Shown: positions 16,464 through 24,615, counted from the stretch's first letter. The stretch is DNA of 39,674 nucleotides from JBBKXP01 sp038251315 (GCA_038251315.1 JBBSBK010000024.1:1-39674), one strand, 5' to 3'. The notes: generated by a model not told the origin, from the sequence alone. Made by a program: numbers and translations.

Positions 16464-16510
16464 GGCGGACCGTGGACGCCACGTTGGGGTGATTTACGCC
16501 CCGGTCCGCC
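16464..16510. other. Three-stem structured element between etfB and smpB
   Basis: An outer 9-bp stem GGCGGACCG (16464-16472) / CGGTCCGCC (16502-16510) encloses two small hairpins: GTGG-ACG-CCAC at about 16472-16482, and GGGG-TGATTTACG-CCCC at 16486-16502, whose outer bases compete with the outer stem. It lies about 50 bases before the smpB start and about 90 bases before etfB. It could be an RNA fold in either leader or a DNA cruciform or operator. The function is not known. Confidence 0.4.
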
Positions 16511-16561
16511 GTTTGCCCGCTGCTTGTGTCGTTGCGTCCCATCCCCTATCTGAAGGCAATC

Positions 16562-17038
16562 ATGGCTAAGGAACCGCAGAACAAGAACTACAAGGTCGTC
16601 GCCGAAAACCGGCGCGCGCGGTATGATTATGCCATCGAGGACGACATCGAGGTCGGTATCATGCTGCTGGGGTCCGAGGTGAAATCGCTGCGCACCGGCC
16701 AGTCGAACATCGCCGAAAGCTATGCGAGTGTCGAAGACGGTGAATTGTGGCTGACCAACGCCTATATCGCCCGCTACGACCCGGCCAAGACCTGGGGCCA
16801 CGAAGAACGCCGTCGGCGCAAGCTGTTGGTGCGTAAAAAGGAACTTGCCCGCCTTTGGAATGCCACCCGTCGCGAGGGCATGACCATCGTGCCGCTGGTG
16901 ATGTATTTCAACGACCGGGGTTTGGTGAAACTCAAGATCGCGACCGGTAAAGGTAAAAAGAACCACGACAAGCGGGCGACCGACGCCAAACGCGACTGGG
17001 ATCGCCAGAAACAGCGACTGCTGCGGCACGGCGATTAG
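16562..17038 (+). CDS. smpB: SsrA-binding protein SmpB
   Basis: 158-residue RNA-binding protein that brings tmRNA to stalled ribosomes in trans-translation. The beta-barrel part has NRRARYDYAIEDDIEVGIMLLGSEVKSLR, and the C-terminal tail KKNHDKRATDAKRDWDRQKQRL is the decoding-site helix. I start at ATG 16562 (MAKEPQNKNY), behind GAAGGC; the 12 upstream in-frame codons are not family-like. No ssrA gene is visible in the window. Confidence 0.97.
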   Translation: MAKEPQNKNYKVVAENRRARYDYAIEDDIEVGIMLLGSEVKSLRTGQSNIAESYASVEDGELWLTNAYIARYDPAKTWGHEERRRRKLLVRKKELARLWNATRREGMTIVPLVMYFNDRGLVKLKIATGKGKKNHDKRATDAKRDWDRQKQRLLRHGD

Positions 17039-17168
17039 GGCGGGAACGATGGCCCGAACGCGGGTGAGCGCGCGCGAATTTGGCCTCTGTCCGTGGCCCC
17101 TTTCTCTGGCCCTTGTCAGCTTGCAGCCCACGCGATAGTCACGATCGAACGTGCGCGGGGGCGGTAAC

Positions 17169-18029
17169 ATGGCATTGCAGGACGATCCCAAGACCCTTGT
17201 CAGCACCGATTGGCTGGCTGCCCACTTGAAAGACCCCGATCTGCGGATCCTTGATGCGTCCTGGCATCTGCCCGACATGGGCCGCGACCCGCAGGCCGAA
17301 TACGCCGCGGCCCACATCCCCGGTGCGCGGTTTTTCGACATTGACGAGATCAGCGACCACCGGTCTGACTTGCCCCATATGGCCCCGCCGCCTGAAAAAT
17401 TCATGTCGCGGATGCGGGCAATGGGGGTCGGCGACGGGCATCAGGTCGTGGTTTATGACGGCATGGGGCTGTTTTCGGCCGCCCGTGTCTGGTGGCTGTT
17501 CCGGCTGATGGGCAAGACCGAAGTTGCCGTGCTGGATGGCGGATTGCCGAAATGGCAAGCCGAGGGGCGCGAGGTGTCCGACATGCCTCCCGTCGTGCGC
17601 GACCGGCACATGACCACCAGCCGCCAGAACCAGTTGGTGCGCGACGTGACCCAAGTGGCCCGCGCCGCCAAGCTGCGCGATCATGTCATCATCGACGCCC
17701 GCGCCCCCGCCCGGTTTCGCGGCGAGGCCCCCGAACCGCGCCCCGGTCTGCGGGCCGGGCATATTCCGGGGGCGCGCAACGCATTCTTCCGCGATCTGCT
17801 GAACGAAGATGGTACGATGAAACCGGTTGACGATCTGCGCAGGGTGTTCACCGACGCTGGCGTCGACCTGACCCAACCGGTCATCACGACCTGCGGGTCC
17901 GGCGTGACTGCCGCGGTCCTCGACCTTGCCCTCGAACGGATCGGGCATCGCAACCACGCCGTTTATGACGGCTCATGGTCCGAATGGGGCATGTATCCCG
18001 ACCTTCCTCTCGCCACCGGAGACGCCTGA
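17169..18029 (+). CDS. sseA: 3-mercaptopyruvate sulfurtransferase
   Basis: 286 residues made of two rhodanese domains. The inactive first domain covers about 1-140; the second carries the catalytic Cys242 in the loop CGSGVTA, which is the 3-mercaptopyruvate type; thiosulfate rhodaneses have a basic CRKGVT loop. The enzyme moves sulfur from 3-mercaptopyruvate to its cysteine and then to a thiol or other acceptor, releasing pyruvate. ATG 17169 follows a G-rich site; GTG 17151 is a less likely start. Its stop shares TGATG with the downstream aminotransferase, which could supply its substrate by transaminating cysteine. Confidence 0.93.
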   Translation: MALQDDPKTLVSTDWLAAHLKDPDLRILDASWHLPDMGRDPQAEYAAAHIPGARFFDIDEISDHRSDLPHMAPPPEKFMSRMRAMGVGDGHQVVVYDGMGLFSAARVWWLFRLMGKTEVAVLDGGLPKWQAEGREVSDMPPVVRDRHMTTSRQNQLVRDVTQVARAAKLRDHVIIDARAPARFRGEAPEPRPGLRAGHIPGARNAFFRDLLNEDGTMKPVDDLRRVFTDAGVDLTQPVITTCGSGVTAAVLDLALERIGHRNHAVYDGSWSEWGMYPDLPLATGDA

Positions 18030-19213
18030 TGTTCGATAACCTCAAAGTCCAGCCAGTCGATAAGATCCTGATGCTGATGCAGACCTACAAGGCTGATCCG
18101 CGAACCGACAAGATCGACCTTGGCGTCGGCGTCTACAAGGACGCCAGCGGCAACACCCCGGTCATGCGGGCGGTCAAGGCGGCGGAAAAGCGGCTGTATG
18201 AAACTCAGGATACCAAGGCCTACGTCGGTCTCGCGGGCGATCCTGCCTTTGCCGATGCAATGATCGGGCTGGTGCTGGGTGATAGCGTCGCGCGTGACCG
18301 GGTGGCAGCGGTGGCAACGCCGGGGGGCACGGGCGCAATCCGGCAGGCATTGGAGCTGATCCGGCTTGCGGTGCCGCAGACCACCGTCTGGATGTCCAAC
18401 CCGACGTGGCCAAACCACCCGTCGATCGTGCGCTACCTCGGCATCGCGTCGGCATACTACCGCTATTTCGATGAAACCACGCGGGGGATCGATTTCACCG
18501 GTCTGATGTCTGATCTGGGGCAGGTGGCCAAAGGCGACGTGGTGCTGCTGCACGGATGCTGCCACAACCCGACCGGCGCTAACCCGAACGCCGATCAGTT
18601 GGCGCAGGTCATCGCGCTGCTGCAATCGCGGGGTGCCACGCCCTTTGTCGACATCGCCTATCAGGGCTTTGGCGATGGGCTTGACGCCGATGCGCAGGCC
18701 ACAAGGGCTATCGTGGCAGGTTTCGACGAATGCCTGATCGCGGCCAGTTGTTCCAAGAATTTCGGCCTCTACCGCGAACGCACGGGCATCCTGATGGCCG
18801 TCGGGCGGGACGCGGCGCAGGCGAAGCTGACCCAAAGCAACCTGAACTTTCTGAACCGCCAGAACTATTCGTTCCCGCCTGACCATGGGGCGCGGGTCGT
18901 CACAATGATCCTGAATGACCCGGAATTGCGGGCCGATTGGGAGGCCGAGTTGGAAGACACCCGCAACGGAATGCTCGCCTTGCGCAAACAACTCGCTGAT
19001 GAGTTACGCCGCCTGACCAACACGGACCGTTTCGATTTTCTGACCGATCACCGCGGCATGTTTTCGCGCCTTGGGACCAGTCCCGAGATGGTGGAAAAGT
19101 TGCGCGCCGACGCAGGGATCTACATGGTCAGCGACAGCCGGATGAACATCGCCGGGTTGAACGCGCAGACCGTGCCAGTTCTGGCGCGGGCAATCGTGGA
19201 TGCGGGCATCTAG
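18029..19213 (+). CDS. Aromatic amino acid / aspartate aminotransferase
   Basis: 394-residue PLP enzyme of the class I aspartate/aromatic family. The start MFDNLKVQPVDKILMLMQ and the block KIDLGVGVYKDASGNTPVM are typical of this subgroup; the PLP lysine is Lys243 in SCSKNFGLYRERTG; HGCCHNPTGANP binds the cofactor ring, and SDSRMNIAGL near the end carries the substrate-binding Arg. It would exchange amino groups between 2-oxoglutarate and aromatic amino acids or aspartate, and possibly cysteine. It starts within the sulfurtransferase stop (TGATG at 18027-18031), so it is translationally coupled. tyrB, tatA or aspC are all possible names. Confidence 0.93.
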   Translation: MFDNLKVQPVDKILMLMQTYKADPRTDKIDLGVGVYKDASGNTPVMRAVKAAEKRLYETQDTKAYVGLAGDPAFADAMIGLVLGDSVARDRVAAVATPGGTGAIRQALELIRLAVPQTTVWMSNPTWPNHPSIVRYLGIASAYYRYFDETTRGIDFTGLMSDLGQVAKGDVVLLHGCCHNPTGANPNADQLAQVIALLQSRGATPFVDIAYQGFGDGLDADAQATRAIVAGFDECLIAASCSKNFGLYRERTGILMAVGRDAAQAKLTQSNLNFLNRQNYSFPPDHGARVVTMILNDPELRADWEAELEDTRNGMLALRKQLADELRRLTNTDRFDFLTDHRGMFSRLGTSPEMVEKLRADAGIYMVSDSRMNIAGLNAQTVPVLARAIVDAGI

Positions 19214-19254
19214 AGGTGCGGCCCTGACGGCTTCACTTTGCGCTAACAAATCCC

Positions 19255-19294
19255 CCCTCGGTGAATGCCGCAATGCGGTTCTCACCTTTGAGGG
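19255..19294 (+). other. Long stepped hairpin after the aminotransferase
   Basis: Nested complementary blocks CCCTC-GGTGA-atg-CCGC-aat-GCGG-ttc-TCACC-ttt-GAGGG form one 40-base hairpin starting 41 bases after the aminotransferase stop. A T-run does not follow at once (only CCTTTTAC 15 bases on), so it may be a 3'-end protector, a weak terminator, or part of a small RNA. No ORF is supported here. Confidence 0.45.
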
Positions 19295-19355
19295 TCCACC
19301 GTCATCATCCTTTTACACTCCAACGCGGCTGTTTCCGGCCGAACAAGGCGACATG

Positions 19356-19381
19356 AAAAAAGCCGGGCGCGAACGCCCGGC
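19356..19381 (-). terminator. Intrinsic terminator of glnK-amtB
   Basis: Read on the minus strand: GCCGGGCG, TTCG tetraloop, CGCCCGGC, then TTTTTT. A perfect 8-bp stem with six T residues, 38 bases past the amtB stop. A textbook rho-independent terminator. Confidence 0.92.
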
Positions 19382-19419
19382 GGAGTTTCTGAAAGGTCGT
19401 TCGGAAGGAATCCGACCGC

Positions 19420-20781
19420 TCAGCTGTGGTAGGCGGTCTCGCCGTGCGCGCTCAGGTCAAGACCCTGACGTTCATCGTCGGTGCTGACCCGCAGACCGAT
19501 GGTCATATCCACGATCTTGAAGGCGATGAATGACACCACACCACACCACACGATGGTGATCCCGACAGCCTGTGCCTGGATCAGTGTCTGCCCGGCGATC
19601 GAGAAATCCTCGGCCCCCGTACCGCCCAGGCCGGGCGCGGTAAAGATGCCCGTGCCGATGGCGCCGATGATCCCGCCGATGCCGTGGATGCCGAACACGT
19701 CAAGGCTGTCGTCGTAACCCATCTTGTTCTTGACCACCGCCACGAAGAAATAGCAGCCGCCCGAGGCGATTGCCCCCAATAAGATCGCACCGACCGGCCC
19801 GACCGTGCCGCAGGCCGGGGTGATCGCGACCAGGCCGGCGATCATGCCCGACGCCGCACCCAGCATCGACGCCTTGCCGCGCATCATGCTTTCGATGATG
19901 CACCACGCCACAATGGCCCCGGCGGTGGCGACAAAAGTATTGATCATCGCCAGCGTCGCGCCGCCGTTCGCCTCGAGGTTGGACCCGACGTTGAAGCCGA
20001 ACCAGCCGACCCACAGGATCGCCGCGCCGACCAACGTCAGGGTCATCGAATTCGGGGCCATCATGTCCTTGCCCAGACCAACCCTTTTGCCGATCAGGAG
20101 GGAGCCGATCAGGGCGGCGATGCCCGCGTTGATGTGAACAACCGTGCCACCGGCAAAGTCGATCGCACCCATGTTAAAGATCAGGCCCGACGCATCCCAG
20201 ACCATGTGGGCAATGGGAAAGTAGGAGAAAGTGACCCAAAGCACCGAAAACGCGATGACAGCCGAAAACTTGACCCGTTCGGCAAAAGCCCCGATGATCA
20301 GTGCCGGGGTGATCGCGGCAAATGTCATCTGGAACGCGATGAACAGATATTCCGGGATCACCACGCCATCGGTGAATGTCGCCGCCATGCTGTCGGGCGT
20401 GACGCCAGCCAGAAACAGCTTGCCCGTGCCGCCCCAGTATGGCGATGTGCTGCCGCCAAACGCGAACGAATAGCCGTAGACGACCCAGATAATCATCACC
20501 ACGGCACCGATCACCGTGCACTGCATCAGCACCGACAGCATATTCTTGGCGCGCACAAGTCCGCCATAGAACAGCGCCAGACCGGGGATCAGCATCATCA
20601 GGACAAGGATCGTCGCGAGCATCATAAACGCAACGTCGCCTTTATCCATCGTTTCAGTCACTTCGACGACCACTTCAACGGCGTCGGTCGTCACCTCTTG
20701 CGCCAGTGCGATGACCGGAAGGGTCATCAACGCCGCAACGGCCGGAAGAATTGTGGCTGGTAAAATTCGGTTCAGTTTCAT
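19420..20781 (-). CDS. amtB: Ammonium transporter AmtB
   Basis: 453-residue integral membrane channel for ammonium/ammonia, trimeric in the inner membrane. A likely cleaved signal sequence (PAVAALMTLPVIALAQ) precedes an extra acidic stretch, then about 11 membrane helices beginning MLATILVLMMLIPGLALFYGGLVRAKN. Family marks include WVVYGYSFAFGG, DFAGGTVVHINAGIAALIG with the twin-His region, and DVFGIHGIGGIIGAIGTG. Of two ATGs, 20781 is preferred because AGGGGA lies 9 bases before it but directly touches the first ATG at 20790. It follows glnK by 25 bases; GlnK would block the pore when nitrogen is plentiful. A strong terminator follows. Confidence 0.96.
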   Translation of the reverse strand: MKLNRILPATILPAVAALMTLPVIALAQEVTTDAVEVVVEVTETMDKGDVAFMMLATILVLMMLIPGLALFYGGLVRAKNMLSVLMQCTVIGAVVMIIWVVYGYSFAFGGSTSPYWGGTGKLFLAGVTPDSMAATFTDGVVIPEYLFIAFQMTFAAITPALIIGAFAERVKFSAVIAFSVLWVTFSYFPIAHMVWDASGLIFNMGAIDFAGGTVVHINAGIAALIGSLLIGKRVGLGKDMMAPNSMTLTLVGAAILWVGWFGFNVGSNLEANGGATLAMINTFVATAGAIVAWCIIESMMRGKASMLGAASGMIAGLVAITPACGTVGPVGAILLGAIASGGCYFFVAVVKNKMGYDDSLDVFGIHGIGGIIGAIGTGIFTAPGLGGTGAEDFSIAGQTLIQAQAVGITIVWCGVVSFIAFKIVDMTIGLRVSTDDERQGLDLSAHGETAYHS

Positions 20782-20806
20782 TGTGTTCATTCCCCTTTAG
20801 CTGCGA

Positions 20807-21145
20807 TCAGATCGCATCGTCGTTGGTTTCGCCGGTACGCACGCGCAATGCGCTTTCCACATCCAGCGTGAAAATCTTCCCGTCGCCGATCTTGTCGGTC
20901 TTGGCGGTGCGGGCGATGGTCGCGACCACCTCTTCGGCCAAGGCGTCGGGCACCACGATCTCGAGCTTGACCTTGGGCACGAAGTTGACCGCATATTCGG
21001 CGCCGCGATAGATTTCGGTGTGGCCCGACTGGGCGCCAAAGCCTTTGATTTCCGTCACCATCAGACCGCGCACACCAATGGTGGTCAGTGCCTCGCGGAC
21101 TTCCTCGAGCTTGAACGGTTTAATTGCCGCAATGATAAGTTTCAC
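20807..21145 (-). CDS. glnK: Nitrogen regulatory protein PII (GlnK type)
   Basis: 112 residues, the standard PII length with a GTG start at 21145. The T-loop contains the uridylylated Tyr51 (IYRGAEYAVNFVPK), and the B-loop region TGKIG-like segment reads KTDKIGDGKIFTLDVESALRVRTGE. It binds ATP/ADP and 2-oxoglutarate, is modified by GlnD, and regulates AmtB, whose gene lies directly downstream. The longer in-frame reading from 21457 is rejected as it runs across the intergenic region. No clear sigma-54 (GG-N10-GC) promoter was found upstream by eye. Confidence 0.96.
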   Translation of the reverse strand: MKLIIAAIKPFKLEEVREALTTIGVRGLMVTEIKGFGAQSGHTEIYRGAEYAVNFVPKVKLEIVVPDALAEEVVATIARTAKTDKIGDGKIFTLDVESALRVRTGETNDDAI

Positions 21146-21286
21146 TGTCTGTCCTCTCGTCTTTCTGTTCCCCTGCCCCCCCTCGCGGGACGTGACTTCG
21201 ACAAAAAGGCGGCGATTCCGGGCGGTTCTCAAGCAAATGCTGCGCTTGCAAAGACCGAAATTCTCCGCGAACGCACATTTTTTGCA

Positions 21287-21302
21287 CAAACACTTTTGTT
21301 TG
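21287..21302. promoter_or_regulatory. Perfect 16-bp dyad between glnK and the PBP gene
   Basis: CAAACA-CTTT-TGTTTG, with an outer matching pair TTTTGC (21280-21285) and GCAAAA (21306-21311). It lies about 142 bp upstream of glnK and about 112 bp upstream of the penicillin-binding protein gene. It could be an operator for either gene. No regulator is recognised. Confidence 0.4.
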
Positions 21303-21413
21303 CCCGCAAAACGCGCAGATAATAAATCGTCAGGTTTGCAGGTCTTGCCGCTAAACATTCCAGACAGAGCGGGGTATGGTCTGCCAAAAGACGCGCATAA
21401 GAACGGGCAGAGC

Positions 21414-23645
21414 ATGGCGGGATCGGGCGGCAGAAGAACCCCTTTGACGGCGGACAAACGCTATGCGGCGGCAGCAGCCAAACCCGCACCGCGCAAGCCG
21501 GCTCGCCGCAAGACCCGCGCCCCGGCTCGTCGCCGTGGCCCGCTGGTTATGATTATGGGCCTTTTCGCCTGGGTCTTTCGCCTGATATTCGGTGTCATCT
21601 GGCGCGGCGGCGTGGTCGTCGCCCTGATCGTCGGGCTGGCGGTTCTTTATGTGTCGTCCACCCTGCCCCCAATCAGTCAACTGGTCGATGGCCGGGCCCG
21701 TGGATCGGTGACCCTGACGGACCGCGACGGCCAGGTGTTCGCCTGGCGCGGCGATCAATACGGCGGGATGATCACCGCCGAAACGGTGTCGGTCCACCTG
21801 CGCAACGCCGTCGTGGCAACCGAGGACAAACGGTTTTACCACCACATCGGCATCGATTTTTATGGCACGGCCGCCGCGATGGTCCGCAATGCCCGCGAAA
21901 ACGGCAATCCGCTGGCCGGGGCGGGCGGGTCGTCGATCCCGCAACAAACCGCCAAACTGCTGTGCTTTGGCGAGGATTTCGACCCCAACGCCGGCCAGAC
22001 CGAAGCCGAGTACGAGGCAGACTGTCGCCGCACGACGATCTGGCGCAAGGTGCGCGAGGCGGTCTTTGCAGTGGCGATGGAGGTCAAGTATTCCAAGGAC
22101 GAAATTCTGACCGTCTATCTGAACCGGGCCTATCTGGGAGCCGGTTCGCGCGGGTTCGAGGCGGCGGCACAGCGCTATTTCGGCAAATCCGCCGCCGAAG
22201 TCACCCCGGCCGAGGCGGCGATGCTGGCCGGATTGCTGAAGGCGCCGACGACCTTTGCGCCGACCAACAATTTGCAAAGGTCGCGCGACCGGGCCGCCGT
22301 CGTCATTAACCTGATGCAGGAGCAAGGCTATCTGTCCGCATCCGCCGCCGCCGAGGCACTGGCCAACCCCGCCCGTCTGTCCGCTGCTGCCGAGGCGCGT
22401 GCCGGCGGCTATTTCGCCGATTGGGTGATGGACAGCGGCCCCGAATTCTTTACCCGCAACACCACCGAAGATGTCATCATCCACACGACGCTGGATCCCC
22501 GAATCCAGCGGGCGGCCGAGGACGCGTTGACATGGGTATTCGACAACAGGGTGAGTGAGGGGTCCGAGGCGCAGGCAGCCATCGTCGTCATGTCTGCCGA
22601 CGGTGCGGTGCGCGGAATGGTCGGCGGGCGCGACAGCCAGACCTCGGGCGGGTTCAACCGGGCGACGCAGGCGTCACGTCAGACCGGATCGCTGTTCAAG
22701 CCCTTCATCTACGCCGCCGCACTCGATCTCGGGGCGTCGCCCAGCGACATGATCGACGACAGCCCGCTCTGCATGGATATCGCCGGGTCGGGCCGTTGGT
22801 GCCCGGAAAACTATGACCGCGAGTTCAAGGGCAATATTACTTTGGCGCAGGCTTTGGCCGAAAGCCGCAACATCCCGGCGGTCCGCCTGTCCGAACGGGT
22901 GGGCCGGGAGAACGTGCGCACCATCGCCAGCCTGTTCGGGGTGAAAAGCGAACTCGCCGCCGGCCCGGCGCTGGCGCTGGGGGTGTCTGAAAGCACCTTG
23001 CTGGAAATGACCGGAGCCTATGCCGGCATCCTGAACGGCGGGTCGGCGGTGACGCCCTACGGGCTGGTCGATCTGCGTCTGCAAGGTGACGCCGAACCGC
23101 TGATGGGCACCGGCGGCGGCATCGGTGAACGGGTGATCCGCGAGGATGCTGCCCGCGAACTGACCTGGATGATGAGCCGGGTCGTCGCCGCAGGTACCGG
23201 CCAGCGGGCCCGGATCGACGGCTGGGAACTGGCTGGCAAGTCGGGCACGACCCAAGCGGCGCGGGATGCCTGGTTCATCGGGTTTTCCGCCGATTACGTC
23301 ACTGGCGTCTGGATGGGATACGACAATAACACGCCCCTGTCAGGGGTGACGGGCGGTGGTCTGCCGGCCGAGATCTGGAAAGAGACGATGATGCGGGTGC
23401 TGGACGGGATGACGCCGGTACCCTTGCCGATGCTGCCGCCCCAAGGCGCAGGCAATGGTGGATTTATCGCGGTCGACGCGGGCAGCGAAGGGACGTCAAG
23501 CGAAATCGACAGGGCGTTGCAGGAGGCTTTCGGCAATCCGCAGGTGCCCGGTTCCGCGCCGGCGCCGGACATGAGCCCGGATGCGCTGGCAGAACAGGTG
23601 CTGCAGCAGGTGATCCAGAACATTCTGAACGGACAGACGAACTGA
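21414..23645 (+). CDS. Bifunctional penicillin-binding protein, PBP1A family
   Basis: 743-residue class A PBP that polymerises glycan strands and cross-links peptides in the periplasm. A basic Ala/Pro/Arg-rich cytoplasmic tail of about 40 residues precedes one membrane helix (VVVALIVGLAVLYVSS). The glycosyltransferase domain has EDKRFYHHIGID with catalytic Glu137, GGSSIPQQTAKLL, and the later KYSKDEILTVYLNRAYLG. The transpeptidase domain has Ser426-x-x-Lys429 (SLFK), SRN, and KSGTT at 609-613. A Cys-flanked acidic insertion (C184 to C204) lies inside the glycosyltransferase domain. ATG 21414 is used although the frame is open upstream. mrcA is the likely symbol, not asserted. Confidence 0.93.
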   Translation: MAGSGGRRTPLTADKRYAAAAAKPAPRKPARRKTRAPARRRGPLVMIMGLFAWVFRLIFGVIWRGGVVVALIVGLAVLYVSSTLPPISQLVDGRARGSVTLTDRDGQVFAWRGDQYGGMITAETVSVHLRNAVVATEDKRFYHHIGIDFYGTAAAMVRNARENGNPLAGAGGSSIPQQTAKLLCFGEDFDPNAGQTEAEYEADCRRTTIWRKVREAVFAVAMEVKYSKDEILTVYLNRAYLGAGSRGFEAAAQRYFGKSAAEVTPAEAAMLAGLLKAPTTFAPTNNLQRSRDRAAVVINLMQEQGYLSASAAAEALANPARLSAAAEARAGGYFADWVMDSGPEFFTRNTTEDVIIHTTLDPRIQRAAEDALTWVFDNRVSEGSEAQAAIVVMSADGAVRGMVGGRDSQTSGGFNRATQASRQTGSLFKPFIYAAALDLGASPSDMIDDSPLCMDIAGSGRWCPENYDREFKGNITLAQALAESRNIPAVRLSERVGRENVRTIASLFGVKSELAAGPALALGVSESTLLEMTGAYAGILNGGSAVTPYGLVDLRLQGDAEPLMGTGGGIGERVIREDAARELTWMMSRVVAAGTGQRARIDGWELAGKSGTTQAARDAWFIGFSADYVTGVWMGYDNNTPLSGVTGGGLPAEIWKETMMRVLDGMTPVPLPMLPPQGAGNGGFIAVDAGSEGTSSEIDRALQEAFGNPQVPGSAPAPDMSPDALAEQVLQQVIQNILNGQTN

Positions 23646-23662
23646 GACTATTTTTCAGTTGC

Positions 23663-24010
23663 CTATGGGGCCGGACAGCGGTCGTATTTGAACGCATAGC
23701 CGTTCCAGACCATCATGAGACCGTCGTTTTCCTTGGACAGCATCAGCATGGCGCGTTCGGTCCAGTTCGTGTCCTCGCCCGAACAGGCCATCGTGTAAAG
23801 GGTCGCGTCCATGTCGACGACATTGACCGGGCGGGTCATCCGGCATTCGACCTCGACCCCGTAGAAAATGCCGCCTTCGATTTTGAGCGATCCACCATCG
23901 ACGCCGACGTTGGCGCAATCGGCATTGGCGACCTGCCGATAGGTGCCGTCATAGGCATCCGCCGCGGCCAGCGCCGGGACCAGCGCCAGCACTGTTGCCA
24001 ACCGCAGCAT
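23663..24010 (-). CDS. Small secreted four-cysteine protein coupled to mlaC
   Basis: 115 residues with a signal peptide (MLRLATVLALVPALAAADA) and a mature part of about 97 residues with four cysteines (32, 56, 76, 112), which could form two disulfides. It contains YDGTYRQV near the mature start and VWNGYAFKYDRC near the end, suggesting a small beta-barrel. I do not recognise the family with confidence. Its ATG overlaps the stop of the mlaC gene (ATGA at 24007-24010 read on the minus strand), so it is translationally coupled and may act with MlaC. It converges on the PBP gene with a 17-base gap. Confidence 0.75.
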   Translation of the reverse strand: MLRLATVLALVPALAAADAYDGTYRQVANADCANVGVDGGSLKIEGGIFYGVEVECRMTRPVNVVDMDATLYTMACSGEDTNWTERAMLMLSKENDGLMMVWNGYAFKYDRCPAP

Positions 24011-24615
24011 CAGGTCGCTTGCAATGCGGCGATCAGGGCGCTCATGTCGCCCCGGTTGCGATCGAGAATCGCGCCGATTTCGGTGCGTTCGGACAGCAGC
24101 ATATCGATCCCTTCGATGATGATGTTGAAGAACAAAACCCGGCCCGACGCATCCGAGATGTGAAAGTCGACCCGGAACGGTGCCTGCCCGCGCAGCACCG
24201 CCGTTGTCTGCACCGCAATGCCGCGCGGCAGGTTAGAGGCCCCGTTGACCTGGATCTGCCCGCCGATGAACTCACGGAATCGACGTCCGTATTTACGGGC
24301 GATGTAACCGCTGAACGCCGTGGTAAAGGCCTGCATCTGTGCCGGGCTGGCGCCGCGGGCATCTTGACCCAAGGCATAGCGAGCGATCGCCGGCACATCC
24401 GAATATCGGGCGAACACGTTCTGGAAATCGCCGATCATCGCCGCTTCGGATTTGCCCGACGCGATGATCTGGTTGATCGTGGTCACGATTTCCTGAACCA
24501 GCGCGGTCGCCTGCGCGGCACTTGCGGCGGCGACGGCGCTGACGGGCAGCATTATGGTCGTAAGAGCGGCACTGGCCGTGGCCATCATCGTCCGGCGGGT
24601 CACGAAATGCGTCAT
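24010..24615 (-). CDS. mlaC: MlaC-family phospholipid-binding periplasmic protein
   Basis: 201-residue secreted protein of the MlaC/Ttg2D (toluene tolerance) family, which carries phospholipid between the outer-membrane MlaA complex and the inner-membrane MlaFEDB transporter. The N-terminus MTHFVTRRTMMATASAAL is a signal with twin Arg at 7-8. Family-like segments are VQEIVTTINQII, FARYSDVPAIARYALGQDA and YIARKYGRRFREFIGG. ATG 24615 follows AAGGA. It lies 10 bases after mlaA. The mlaDEF genes are not in the window. Confidence 0.9.
   Translation of the reverse strand: MTHFVTRRTMMATASAALTTIMLPVSAVAAASAAQATALVQEIVTTINQIIASGKSEAAMIGDFQNVFARYSDVPAIARYALGQDARGASPAQMQAFTTAFSGYIARKYGRRFREFIGGQIQVNGASNLPRGIAVQTTAVLRGQAPFRVDFHISDASGRVLFFNIIIEGIDMLLSERTEIGAILDRNRGDMSALIAALQAT

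Noticed and set aside
20134..20763. 209-codon plus-strand frame opposite amtB
   Set aside because: His/Arg/Asp-rich antisense frame of a well-supported ammonium transporter.
21146..21413. Sigma-54 promoter or NtrC sites for glnK-amtB
   Set aside because: No TGGCAC-N5-TTGC or TGCAC-type pair could be found upstream of glnK on the minus strand.
20807..21457. Long form of PII reaching to 21457
   Set aside because: The extra 104 residues are not PII-like and cross the divergent promoter region; the GTG at 21145 gives the exact family length and Tyr51.
23640..23661. AACTGA/TCAGTT inverted repeat at the PBP stop as a terminator
   Set aside because: Only 6 bp of weak stem with the T-run in the loop; unlikely to terminate transcription.
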